From NCBI RefSeq assembly GCF_029868625.1, contig NZ_JARWOJ010000330.1, positions 35,288 to 99,287 of the forward strand: DNA of 64,000 nt. Reading direction: 5' to 3'. The DNA is from Nocardia neocaledoniensis. Lineage in GTDB: Bacteria > Actinomycetota > Actinomycetes > Mycobacteriales > Mycobacteriaceae. The translations under genes and the position numbers were made by a program. Under the pieces are notes generated by a model that worked only from the letters and a program-made list of their open reading frames with translations, made no database searches and was not told the DNA's origin. Each line of letters starts with the position of its first letter. Position 1 is the first letter of the stretch. Of the stretch, positions 8,673-16,576 are shown piece by piece.

Positions 8673-8712
8673 GCAGTGTAGGGCCGGTGCCGCCGGCGAA
8701 CAAGGGGTTGTC

Positions 8713-9609
8713 ATGCCGGAATCCGCGTCGCCGCCGACCCGCCGGGTCATCGAGGTGATGGAGTTGCTGACGCGCACCGAGCGCGCGCTGACCGCGTCGG
8801 AGGTCGCCGCGGCGCTCGGGCACGCCCGCGCCACCGTCACCGCGGTGCTGACCGAATTGGCCGAGGCGGGCTGGGTGCGCCGCGACCGGCAACGCCGATT
8901 CGCGCCAGGGCCCGCGCTGGCCATGCTGCGCCCGGTCACGGTCGAGGTGCCGAACGCGGCGGCCGGTGCCGCGCTGAAGGCGCTGGCGGTCGCCGCGCAC
9001 TGCGGCGTGACACTGAGCCGGATCGCCGACGGCAGGCTCATCGTGGTGGCCAAGGAGTACGCCCCCGGCGCGCGGATCCTGCCCGGACTCGCGGTGGGGC
9101 AGTCGATTCCGCTGGGCTATCCGGCCGGCGCCGCCGTGATGCCGTGGCGGGGCGAGGCCGAACGAGGCGCCTGGCTCGCGAGCGCGAACGGCCCGGCGCG
9201 CCGGGGCGCACCGGCGCTGCTGCGGTTCGTCACCACCCACGGGTGCGCGGTGTTCCGTCCCGACTCCGACGACGCCGGGCTGGTCGAGGTGCTCGCGGAG
9301 TTGCTCGGGGCGGTCGGCGCCGAGGTGGTGCAGCCGGAACTGCGCACCCGCGTCCTGCGTCAGCTGGCCCGCCTCACCGCGCGCCCCTATCGCGACGCCG
9401 ATCTCGACAGCGCCGAGCTCATCCCCGTCAGCTATCTGTCCGCGCCGGTGTTCCTCGGTTCCGAAGCGCCGTACGAGGTGCAGATCGGTCCACTGCGCGC
9501 CTCGGTCAGCAAGGCCGAGCGGGCGGATTACGTCGCGGCGATCCGGACGGGCGCCGCGGCGCTGTCGGCGGCGCTGAGCGGGCCGGGGGCCGATACCGGC
9601 ATTCATTGA
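8713..9609 (+). CDS. IclR-type helix-turn-helix transcriptional regulator
   Basis: 298 residues. The N-terminal winged helix reads [27 protein letters not shown], followed by a recognition helix [22 protein letters not shown], an IclR-like layout. The effector domain is less conserved than in typical IclR proteins ([16 protein letters not shown], then [14 protein letters not shown]), as in many actinobacterial members. ATG 8713 has AAGGGG five bases before it. It is divergent from the SDR/DapB-like operon and most likely regulates it and itself through the nested palindromes upstream. Confidence 0.75.
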   Translation: MPESASPPTRRVIEVMELLTRTERALTASEVAAALGHARATVTAVLTELAEAGWVRRDRQRRFAPGPALAMLRPVTVEVPNAAAGAALKALAVAAHCGVTLSRIADGRLIVVAKEYAPGARILPGLAVGQSIPLGYPAGAAVMPWRGEAERGAWLASANGPARRGAPALLRFVTTHGCAVFRPDSDDAGLVEVLAELLGAVGAEVVQPELRTRVLRQLARLTARPYRDADLDSAELIPVSYLSAPVFLGSEAPYEVQIGPLRASVSKAERADYVAAIRTGAAALSAALSGPGADTGIH

Positions 9610-9620
9610 AGTACAGACTC

Positions 9621-9638
9621 CCGTACTCGATGGTATGT
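9621..9638. promoter_or_regulatory. TAC-N6-GTA dyad upstream of the multicopper oxidase gene
   Basis: CCGTAC-TCGATG-GTATGT lies 48 bases before the oxidase start. The same layout recurs upstream of the MpaB-like oxygenase (11486) and in the TetR/LLM divergent region (14525). An overlapping AGTAC...GTACT repeat with an 8-base spacer begins at 9610. It is a probable operator of the TetR protein at 13882-14499; the link is inferred from the shared motif. Confidence 0.5.
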
Positions 9639-9685
9639 TCGCTCGCGCGGCGCCCGCGACGGTGCCGCGCGAGAAGGGTTCGACC

Positions 9686-11476
9686 ATGGAGCATTCGATC
9701 GAGCGCCGTCGGTTCCTGCGGGTGGCGGGCGCCGGCCTGCTCGGCGTGGTCGCGGGGGAGTCGGTGGCGGCTGCCGCGCCCACCGCCCCGCCGGGGCCCC
9801 TGCTGTTCCGTTCCCCCGTGGTCGAGCCGTTCGTCGACGAGCTGCCCCGCCTCCCCGTGCTGCGTGGTGACCGGCTCGAGCTCGTGGCCGGAACCACGAC
9901 GCACCGGTTCCATCGTGACCTGCCTGCGTCACCGTCGTTGGGCTACAACGGGATGAGCTATCTGGGCCCGACGATCGAGCACCGTGTCGGCACGCCGCTG
10001 CGGCTGCGCTTCGAGAACCGGATGAGCGTCCACCCGCTGGCCGCGGACATGGATACCAGCCTGCACGGCGTCGCCGAGAGCTTCCGCGCCGCGCCGCCCG
10101 CCTCGCTGCACCTGCACGGCGGCGTGACGCCACCCGACAGCGACGGGCATCCCGAGCGACTCGTCCATCCCGGCGGCGGTATCGAGCACCGGTTCCCGTT
10201 GACGCAGGACACGGGCCACCTCTGGTATCACGATCACGCGATGGGTATCACCCGCGTGAACGTCTACGCGGGGCTGGCCGGAACGCTGTTGCTGCGCGAC
10301 GAATTCGACACCGGCGCACCCGGCAATCCGCTCGGCCTGCCCGCGGGGGAGTTCGAGATCCCGCTGGTGCTGCAGGAGAAGCTGTTCACCGCCGACGGGC
10401 GCCAGTCGGTCCGCTCGACCCCGATCGTGCCCGAAGGCCGCTGGGAGGGCGGGGCCGTGGGTGATGTCGGGGTGGTCAACGGGAAGATCTGGCCGTACCT
10501 GCCGGTGGCGCGTGGCCGGTACCGGTTCCGGGTGCTCAACGCGGCCTCGTTCAGTGTCTGGAATCTGTTCTTCGGCAATCGGATGCGGTTCTGGGTGATC
10601 GGCAACGACCACGGCCTGCTCGACGCACCGGTGGCCGTGCACGAGCTGCGGTTGGCGCCGGGGGAGCGGGTGGACCTGCTGGTGGACTTCACCGAGCTGG
10701 CGCCGGGTGAGACCGTCGAGCTGTGCAACGACGAGGCGCCGGTGTTCCAGGCCGCCGTGCTCGGCGAGGTCGCGATGCCGCGCTTCTGCCAGTTCCGGGT
10801 GCTGGATCGGCCGGGCTTCACCGGCGCGATTCCGCGGCAGCTGCGCGGCGGCACGGGGCGACCACGGGCGTTGCCGCCCATCGAGACGCCGACGGTGATC
10901 CGCGATGTCACCGTGAGTCAGCCCTATGAGCTCCGCGTGCCGCCGGCGATCATGTCGCTCAACAATCTGCGCTTCACCAGTCCCGATATCGAAATGCCGC
11001 GACAGGGCACGGTCGAGCAGTGGAACATCATCAACATCACCCCCGACCCGCATCCGATTCACCTGCACCTGGTCACTTTTCGCATTGTCGGCCGCACGCC
11101 GCTGCGCACCGTCGACTACCAGCTCGCGCACCCGCAGCCACCGATCGGCCGGAAATGGGCGCCGTCGGCGGCGGGGTTCCTCGCGGGTCCGACCCGGCCG
11201 CCCGCCGCCTGGGAGGCGGGCAGCAAGGACATCGTGCGTGCCGACGGCGGGACCGTCACGAGCATCGTCGTTCGGTTCCCCACCGCGGCGGAGCTCGGTT
11301 TCGATCCGGACGCGCCGTTCCCTCGTCACGAGCCGGGTGAGCCGACCGGCGGCGACGGCCACGGTGGGCGGCACGGGGGTGAGCACACGGGCGAACTGCG
11401 GGGCTACGTCTGGCACTGTCACCTCCTCGATCACGAGGACCACGACATGATGCTGAAGTACCGGATCGTGCCCTGA
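9686..11476 (+). CDS. Tat-exported multicopper oxidase (CotA/phenoxazinone synthase-like)
   Basis: 596 residues. The N-terminus contains RRRFLRVAGAGLLGVVAG, a twin-arginine signal, so the folded copper enzyme is exported. Copper ligand motifs appear in order: HLHGGVTP (about residue 141), WYHDHAMG (about 186), HPIHLHLVTF (about 464) and WHCHLLDHEDHDMM near the C-terminus, which supply type 1, 2 and 3 sites. It oxidises phenols, amines or metal ions while reducing oxygen to water; the wide spacing suggests the CotA/phenoxazinone synthase branch. ATG 9686 follows GAGAAGGG. A His-rich loop just before the last copper motif (GGDGHGGRHGGEH) may bind metal. An upstream TAC-N6-GTA dyad suggests TetR control. 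Confidence 0.9.
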   Translation: MEHSIERRRFLRVAGAGLLGVVAGESVAAAAPTAPPGPLLFRSPVVEPFVDELPRLPVLRGDRLELVAGTTTHRFHRDLPASPSLGYNGMSYLGPTIEHRVGTPLRLRFENRMSVHPLAADMDTSLHGVAESFRAAPPASLHLHGGVTPPDSDGHPERLVHPGGGIEHRFPLTQDTGHLWYHDHAMGITRVNVYAGLAGTLLLRDEFDTGAPGNPLGLPAGEFEIPLVLQEKLFTADGRQSVRSTPIVPEGRWEGGAVGDVGVVNGKIWPYLPVARGRYRFRVLNAASFSVWNLFFGNRMRFWVIGNDHGLLDAPVAVHELRLAPGERVDLLVDFTELAPGETVELCNDEAPVFQAAVLGEVAMPRFCQFRVLDRPGFTGAIPRQLRGGTGRPRALPPIETPTVIRDVTVSQPYELRVPPAIMSLNNLRFTSPDIEMPRQGTVEQWNIINITPDPHPIHLHLVTFRIVGRTPLRTVDYQLAHPQPPIGRKWAPSAAGFLAGPTRPPAAWEAGSKDIVRADGGTVTSIVVRFPTAAELGFDPDAPFPRHEPGEPTGGDGHGGRHGGEHTGELRGYVWHCHLLDHEDHDMMLKYRIVP

Positions 11477-11485
11477 CGGCGAATT

Positions 11486-11503
11486 CCATACTTTCAGGTA
11501 CGG
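11486..11503. promoter_or_regulatory. TAC-N6-GTA dyad upstream of the MpaB-like oxygenase gene
   Basis: CCATAC-TTTCAG-GTACGG sits 9 bases after the oxidase stop and 60 bases before the next start. It matches the layout at 9621 and 14525. It would give the downstream genes their own promoter control rather than simple read-through. A nearby AGTATGG at 11519-11525 adds another related half site. Confidence 0.5.
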
Positions 11504-11562
11504 GAAAAATGTGCTTCATAGTATGGTCTACCTGACACGCAGCGACCGCCAGGAGGTCATCG

Positions 11563-12801
11563 GTGAAGTGCCCCACCGCCTTTCGCTATTGGGAAGCGCG
11601 CAGCACGCCGACCGTGCGCCGGGTCGAACGCCTCTTCACGAGGGTGACCGGGCAGCGGTTGTTTCCCACCGACGAGCAGGCCACCGCGCTGTGCGCGGAC
11701 CTGTTCACCGGTGACCCGGTGGCCGAACGCTTCGTCGCCGAGGTGATGCACGGCGAGATCGGGCCGAAAGCCGGACGCCGGATGCTGGAGACCGCGCTGG
11801 CCGAGGGCATCGACACGGTCCCCGACGCACCGGCATCGATGCGCGCCTTGTTCGCCGAGTTCGAGACCGTGCCCGACTGGGTCGTGCCCGAGCTCGTCGA
11901 ACAGGGCGCGGCGATCTGGCGGCGCTGGGGGACCATGCTGTTCAGCTTCGCCGGCGCCGAGACACTCGAGATGTACACCGAGGCCGCGGTCGCGACCCCG
12001 CTGTCGCTGGCGGGCGGCTACGCGGGTGACAGCGCGCTGCGCCGGTTCCTCGAGACCACCCGATTCTGGATGGATGTCTCGGCCGAAGGCGCGCTGCTCA
12101 CCCCGGGTTCGGCCGGGCGGGCGACCGCGCTGAAGGTGCGGGTCATGCATGTCTCGGTGCGGGCCAAGGTCGCCGAACACCCCGAATGGGATATCGAGCG
12201 ATGGGGTCTGCCGATCAGCCAGACCTACCAGATGCTCACCCTGCTCGCCGGAAGCGTGACGCCCGGCCTCGGCCTGTGGGCGCTGGGCTACCAGACGACG
12301 CCGTCGGAAATCCGTGCGCTGCTGCACTTCCAGAAGTACATGGGCCATCTGCTCGGCGTGCGGCTGCGTTGGTATCCGGAGACGGTCGGCGACGGGCTGC
12401 GGGTCCTGGCGATGACGATCGCGTCGCGCTCCTACGACTCCGGTGAGCACGGCCGCGAACTGATCGAGTCCTATCCCGCGGCCTTCGCGCCGCGCGACGG
12501 ACACCGCGGCCTGACCCGGCTGCGCGACATGTACAACTACCGCATCAATTCCGTGTACTCGGCGATGTACATGGCACCGGGCACCCGCCGCCGGTACACC
12601 ATGCCGCCCGCGTTCCCGTGGATCCTCGTCCCGATCCTGCGCTTTCCCCTCATCACGGTGCTGGAGATCGCGCGCCGGGTCTGTCCGCCCTTCGCGCGGG
12701 CGCACGAGAAGCTCATGCTCGCCCACCGCGAGAACTGGTATCGCGCCCAGATGCGAGGTCGCGAAGCGGCCTTCGACGCCAGCGGCGCCCTGCGCCGATG
12801 A
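11563..12801 (+). CDS. MpaB/Lcp-type oxygenase (DUF2236 family)
   Basis: 412 residues matching the DUF2236 family, which includes fungal MpaB oxygenases and the haem b latex-clearing protein Lcp. The helical core shows WRRWGTMLFSFAGAETLEMYTE (about residues 119-140), ETTRFWMDV (about 164-172) and KVRVMHVSVR (about 191-200). The histidine near residue 196 matches the family histidine that binds haem in Lcp. Expected chemistry is oxygenase attack on a double bond or terpenoid. The GTG 11563 start has AGGAGG six bases upstream. No signal peptide is visible. It overlaps the next gene (ATGA) and shares its promoter motif with the multicopper oxidase. Confidence 0.8.
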   Translation: MKCPTAFRYWEARSTPTVRRVERLFTRVTGQRLFPTDEQATALCADLFTGDPVAERFVAEVMHGEIGPKAGRRMLETALAEGIDTVPDAPASMRALFAEFETVPDWVVPELVEQGAAIWRRWGTMLFSFAGAETLEMYTEAAVATPLSLAGGYAGDSALRRFLETTRFWMDVSAEGALLTPGSAGRATALKVRVMHVSVRAKVAEHPEWDIERWGLPISQTYQMLTLLAGSVTPGLGLWALGYQTTPSEIRALLHFQKYMGHLLGVRLRWYPETVGDGLRVLAMTIASRSYDSGEHGRELIESYPAAFAPRDGHRGLTRLRDMYNYRINSVYSAMYMAPGTRRRYTMPPAFPWILVPILRFPLITVLEIARRVCPPFARAHEKLMLAHRENWYRAQMRGREAAFDASGALRR

Positions 12802-13874
12802 ACCGACCGAAAGCAGCCATGACAGAAATCGTCGAAGTATGGAACGGACCCGGCCGTCGCGACGCGGTCCTCACCGAGGTCCAGCCGCACCACAACGGAT
12901 TCCATCCCGCCGCGAGCAAGCTCGCCTTCGAACACTGGTACTTCGACGCCCATCTCGACACCGGCCACGTGGTGATCGGCTTCCTGATCCGGCGCAGGCC
13001 GGAGGACCTGCCGTGGTCGCGGCCCTGGGTGGAGATGATCGTCTACGCCCCCGACGGCACCCGGCGCCAGGTGTCGCGGCGCTACCCGCACTCGGCCACC
13101 GCGTTCTCGCCCGACGCCTGCGACGTCCGCATCGGAGCGAACACCGCGCGCACCGAGCACACCGACGGCCTGCCGACCCACCATCTGCGGATGCGGGAGG
13201 ACGGGGTCGCGTTCGACCTGCGATTCCACAACGAGGTCCCCGGCTGGATGCCCGGCAAGGGCGAAACCCGTTTCGGCACCGCGGATTCCTTCGGCTGGAT
13301 GGTCGGTGCGCCGCGAGCCGTGGTGCGCGGGTCGATCGAACTCGACGGTGTGCGGCACGAGGTCACCGGGCGTGGGTATCACGACCACAACTGGGGCGTC
13401 GGCGACATGAAGAAGATCATCGAGCGCTGGCACTGGGGCAGGCTGTACGTCGAGGACTACTCCCTGCTGTACGCCTCGGTGCTCACCCAGCAGCGCGCGG
13501 GTGGTCACGAGATCAGCCCGCTCATGCTCGCGCACGACACCGAGATCGTGTTGTCCACCGGCGAGACCGAGCTCACCGAGGGGCCCGCGCGCTTCGACGC
13601 GACCGCGGGCCGCACCTACCCCGAGTGGATCGAGCTGCGTGTCCCCGGCGAACTGGAACTGCGACTGGAGGTTTCGCGGGTCATCCACGCCCACGATCTG
13701 CTCGACGATCTGCCCGTGGTGCGGGCCAGGCCGATCAAACCGCTGGTGCGCCGGCTGGTCGGGCATCCCGGCTACTTCCGCTTCGAATCCGCCTTCGAAT
13801 TGACCGTGCGCACCGGCGCAGGCGCCGAGACGCGGTCGGGCACGACGCTGCACGAACTCGTCGCGTTGACCTGA
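12798..13874 (+). CDS. CrtC/AttH-like lipocalin-fold protein (hydratase or pericyclase family)
   Basis: About 358 residues. The signature GYHDHNWGV (about residues 193-201) is the hallmark of the CrtC carotenoid hydratase, AttH and fungal Diels-Alderase-like family, built from two lipocalin-like barrels. FEHWYFDAHLDTGHVVIGF near the N-terminus matches the conserved FEWWYFD start of AttH/CrtC proteins. The reaction is not known here; relatives hydrate carotenoid double bonds or shape terpenoid/polyketide scaffolds. The start at ATG 12798 overlaps the oxygenase stop, implying coupling; ATG 12819 is an alternative. No signal peptide is seen. Pairing with an oxygenase suggests both act on the same hydrophobic substrate. 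Confidence 0.7.
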   Translation: MNRPKAAMTEIVEVWNGPGRRDAVLTEVQPHHNGFHPAASKLAFEHWYFDAHLDTGHVVIGFLIRRRPEDLPWSRPWVEMIVYAPDGTRRQVSRRYPHSATAFSPDACDVRIGANTARTEHTDGLPTHHLRMREDGVAFDLRFHNEVPGWMPGKGETRFGTADSFGWMVGAPRAVVRGSIELDGVRHEVTGRGYHDHNWGVGDMKKIIERWHWGRLYVEDYSLLYASVLTQQRAGGHEISPLMLAHDTEIVLSTGETELTEGPARFDATAGRTYPEWIELRVPGELELRLEVSRVIHAHDLLDDLPVVRARPIKPLVRRLVGHPGYFRFESAFELTVRTGAGAETRSGTTLHELVALT

Positions 13875-13881
13875 GGGCGGT

Positions 13882-14499
13882 TCATCCGGGTGGCTGCTCG
13901 CTGGTGATGAATCGGAAGAACTCGCGGCGCTGCTCCTCGGTCGGCACCGGCAGGTTCTGATTGCCGTGCACGAAACCGATTCCGGCGAAGCACATCACGC
14001 CGGCGCGCAGCTCCGCCTGGTCCGCGGAGAACCCCATGTCGACCAGCGTGCCCGCGAGGGTATGGAAGATGCGCTGGTCCAGTGCCCTCACCGCCTCGGC
14101 GACCTTGGCGTTGGTGCGCGCCCAGTCGCGCACCGCGAGCTCGACCTGCCACACCCGCTCCCCGGTGAGCAACTCACCCATCCTGGCCAGCCGTTCCTGC
14201 GGGGGCAGGTCGTCGAGATCCTGGAAGCCGCGGGCCGCGTCGTTGTGATCAGCGCACCAGAACTGCGCGGTGGTCTCCAGCAGCTGGTCGATGCCGTCGA
14301 AGTGCCAGTAGAAGCTGCCCTTGGTGACGCCGAGTTCCTCGCACACCTTGGCGATGGTGATCGCGGCGACGCCCTCGCGCAGCAGTATCCTCAGTGCGGC
14401 GGCGGTCCAGTCCTCGACACCGAGCCTGCGTGCCGCTCCCCGCGCCGACGCCGCTTTGCGTTTGGACACCGGCGCCGGCGGCCGCGAATTCTCGGTCAT
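13882..14499 (-). CDS. TetR-family transcriptional regulator
   Basis: 205 residues. The N-terminal helix-turn-helix reads WTAAALRILLREGVAAITIAKVCEELGVTKGSFYWHFDGIDQLL, a textbook TetR DNA-binding domain (residues about 30-75). The C-terminal ligand domain is all-helical. It converges on the CrtC-like gene and is divergent from the LLM oxidoreductase. The divergent region carries two TAC-N6-GTA dyads, with two more sites upstream of the multicopper oxidase and MpaB-like genes, so this protein probably represses the whole block and itself. ATG 14499 is favoured by GAGG before it. Confidence 0.88.
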   Translation of the reverse strand: MTENSRPPAPVSKRKAASARGAARRLGVEDWTAAALRILLREGVAAITIAKVCEELGVTKGSFYWHFDGIDQLLETTAQFWCADHNDAARGFQDLDDLPPQERLARMGELLTGERVWQVELAVRDWARTNAKVAEAVRALDQRIFHTLAGTLVDMGFSADQAELRAGVMCFAGIGFVHGNQNLPVPTEEQRREFFRFITSEQPPG

Positions 14500-14524
14500 G
14501 CCCTCTTCCTTCCGGCCACGCCGA

Positions 14525-14564
14525 CCGTACTCGGCCGTACAGTCGAACCTACCAAAGGGTATGG
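14525..14564. promoter_or_regulatory. Two TAC-N6-GTA dyads between the TetR and LLM genes
   Basis: CCGTAC-TCGGCC-GTACAG (14525-14542) and ACCTAC-CAAAGG-GTATGG (14547-14564). Their centres are 22 bases apart, about two helical turns, so two dimers could bind the same face. They are 26 bases from the regulator start and 46 bases from the LLM start. Same layout as 9621 and 11486. Confidence 0.55.
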
Positions 14565-14609
14565 GACCGTCGCGGAATAAGTGGCTCGGTGGCCCGAGTT
14601 GCCCCCGGC

Positions 14610-15446
14610 ATGACCAGAGATGATCTCGGAACATTCGGTGTGTGGCGCCATTTCCAGGGGTTCACGCCCGAAGCGGCTCGCGAGCTCGAAGAGCTCGGAT
14701 ACAGCGCGCTGTGGCTCGGCGGGTCGCCACCGGCGGACCTGCGGACGGCCGAAACCCTGGTGGCGGCGACCGAGTCGCTGACCATCGGGACCAGCATCGT
14801 GAACATCTGGACCGCGCCCGCCGACGTCGTCGCCGCATCGTTCCACCGGATCGACCAGCGGTTCCCCGGCCGCTTCCTGCTCGGTATCGGGGTGGGTCAT
14901 CGCGAGGCGAACGGACCGGGCGCGGTGAAACCCTACGACGCGCTGGTGGCGTATCTGGACGACCTCGACGCGGCGGGAGTGCCGAAGGAGCGCAGGGCGC
15001 TCGCGGCCCTGGGACCGCGGGTGCTGGAACTCGCCCGTGACCGCACCGCGGGCGCGCTGCCCTACCTCGCCCCGCCGGAGCACACCGCGATCGCCCGCAC
15101 GTCCCTCGGCGCGGACGCGCTGCTGGTCGCCGAACAGAAGGTCGTCGTCGACGACGATCCCGAGCGCGCGCGTGAGATCGCCAGGTACATGGTGCCCATG
15201 TACCTGGGACTGGTGAACTACGTCAGCAATCTGCGCCGGTTGGGATTCTCCGAGGAGGACCTCACCGCGCCGGGTAGCGACCGGCTGATCGACATCCTCG
15301 CGATCCACGGCACGCCCGCCGCGATCGCCGCCGGCTTGGTGGCGCACGTGGACGCCGGCGCCGACCACGTCGCGATCCAGGCGCTGAACCAGGACTACCT
15401 CGCGGCACTGCGCGCGCTGGCGCCGGAGCTGCCGTTCGCGCGGTGA
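14610..15446 (+). CDS. LLM-class F420-dependent oxidoreductase
   Basis: 278 residues of the luciferase-like monooxygenase fold, the actinobacterial group that uses coenzyme F420. Typical pieces are LEELGYSALWLGG near the N-terminus, TIGTSIVNIWTAPADVVAASF, and FLLGIGVGHREANG, followed by the long family insertion. The electron acceptor or substrate is unknown. ATG 14610 is chosen at the start of the conserved fold; no strong ribosome site is visible. It is divergent from the TetR gene and flanked by its probable operators, so it likely belongs to the same regulon as the oxidases to the left. Confidence 0.82.
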   Translation: MTRDDLGTFGVWRHFQGFTPEAARELEELGYSALWLGGSPPADLRTAETLVAATESLTIGTSIVNIWTAPADVVAASFHRIDQRFPGRFLLGIGVGHREANGPGAVKPYDALVAYLDDLDAAGVPKERRALAALGPRVLELARDRTAGALPYLAPPEHTAIARTSLGADALLVAEQKVVVDDDPERAREIARYMVPMYLGLVNYVSNLRRLGFSEEDLTAPGSDRLIDILAIHGTPAAIAAGLVAHVDAGADHVAIQALNQDYLAALRALAPELPFAR

Positions 15447-15456
15447 GGCGAGGGGG

Positions 15457-15735
15457 TCACTGGCTCGGTTCCGGCAGTCGGCAGTCGGAGACCTTCGGGT
15501 TGACGCCAAGATAGTTCAGTGGCCCCGCCACGACGGTCAGCGCGATCGTGCCCCAGGCCCCGCACTCGACCGGCGGCGTCGTGAAATGGTCTCGCTGGTG
15601 TGCCGCGAGCAACCCGGCACCCAGCCAGACCAGCATGAGCAGCGAGAGCACCCGTTTGGTGGCTTGGTGCGGGGGCTGAGCGTGAACTACTTCGCGGATC
15701 TCACGAGAACGTCTCCGTCGGTCGCGCATCGTCAT
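15457..15735 (-). CDS. Small membrane protein (92 aa)
   Basis: An Arg-rich N-terminus (RDRRRRSREIRE) precedes a hydrophobic segment (VLSLLMLVWLGAGLLAA, about residues 29-45) and a second weaker one (GTIALTVVAGPLNYLGV). The topology puts the basic end in the cytoplasm. Two cysteines lie in the C-terminal half (VECGAWG and SDCRLP). AAGGA before ATG 15735 supports this start. It converges on the LLM gene with a ten-base gap. No known family recognised. Confidence 0.55.
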   Translation of the reverse strand: MTMRDRRRRSREIREVVHAQPPHQATKRVLSLLMLVWLGAGLLAAHQRDHFTTPPVECGAWGTIALTVVAGPLNYLGVNPKVSDCRLPEPSQ

Positions 15736-15862
15736 CGCATCCTTCCCGTGTGCGATCATCACGCTCATACCTGGGTGAACTACGCCGACTTCGTGGATAC
15801 CTCTGACCGTGCGCGGTCTGTCCATCCACTGTGCGGCCCCGCGCGCACGCCGTCAACTCGCT

Positions 15863-16231
15863 TCAGCTCTCGGCCGAGACCACGCAGAACTCGTTGCCGT
15901 GCGGATCCCGCAGCACCGTCCAGGTGAAGCCCGGCAACGCGTGCTCACCGACCACCTCGGCGCCGAGTGCGGTCAACCGGGTTACCTCCGCGTCCCGCGT
16001 CGCGGTCTGGAAGTCGATGTGTACCCGATTCTTCGTCGTCTTGAACTCGGGAACCCGCTGGAACGCGAGATAGCGACCCTCCCCGATTCCCACCCCCGGT
16101 GGCGCGATCATCACATAGTCCCCGGTATCGGCCAGGGTGACGTACCCGAGCGCCGCTCGCCAGAACCCGGCCAGCTCGGCGGGATCATTGCTGTCGATGG
16201 TCACGCCCGCGAAAGCGATGGTCTCGGCCAT
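15863..16231 (-). CDS. VOC-family (glyoxalase/bleomycin-resistance fold) protein
   Basis: 122 residues made of two beta-alpha-beta-beta-beta modules. Visible features are FAGVTIDSNDPAELAGFWRAALGY at the start, NRVHIDFQT in the middle with a probable metal-ligand histidine, and FTWTVLRDPHGNEFCVV at the end, the usual VOC ending. Such proteins may act as metal-dependent lyases, dioxygenases or drug-binding proteins; the substrate is not predictable. ATG 16231 is kept, although the GAGG upstream is very close to it. Confidence 0.82.
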   Translation of the reverse strand: MAETIAFAGVTIDSNDPAELAGFWRAALGYVTLADTGDYVMIAPPGVGIGEGRYLAFQRVPEFKTTKNRVHIDFQTATRDAEVTRLTALGAEVVGEHALPGFTWTVLRDPHGNEFCVVSAES

Positions 16232-16354
16232 CCTCGTGACGGTAGACCACGGCTATGGCAAATGACGGCCCGCCGCGCTGCCGCGTCGCTGGTCCGTTCG
16301 AACGTATGGTGGCCGGGGCCAGCTCGGGCCGGGCAGTCCGACCGTCTTGCTGAG

Positions 16355-16576
16355 CTACTGCCGATGAGCGTGCTCCGATTCGGCTACCACAAGGTGCGCA
16401 CCCCGGCCCAGATCCCGTCGGCCGGATCGGAAGAGTTCTGAAACGGCCTGGATCACCGCGGGCCGATAGCTGGGAGGAACACCGCGCAGCGCGATCGCGC
16501 AGACCAAGATGCGCGACGATGTGGCCGAAACTGCCACAATGGCAGTCGAGATCGCCACGACATCACCGGTATCCAA
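16355..16576 (-). CDS. Small hypothetical protein downstream of an XRE regulator
   Basis: About 73 codons, starting at a TTG directly after the stop of the XRE gene; the true start may be a later GTG. The N-terminal half is hydrophobic (VVAISTAIVAVSATSSRILVCAIAL), followed by RGVPPSYRPAVIQAVSEL and a basic tail. DUF5753-type XRE genes are often followed by a short DUF397 gene, but DUF397 motifs are absent here. It may be membrane-associated. The function is unknown. Its codon choice is less G/C-extreme than most neighbours. Confidence 0.45.
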   Translation of the reverse strand: MDTGDVVAISTAIVAVSATSSRILVCAIALRGVPPSYRPAVIQAVSELFRSGRRDLGRGAHLVVAESEHAHRQ

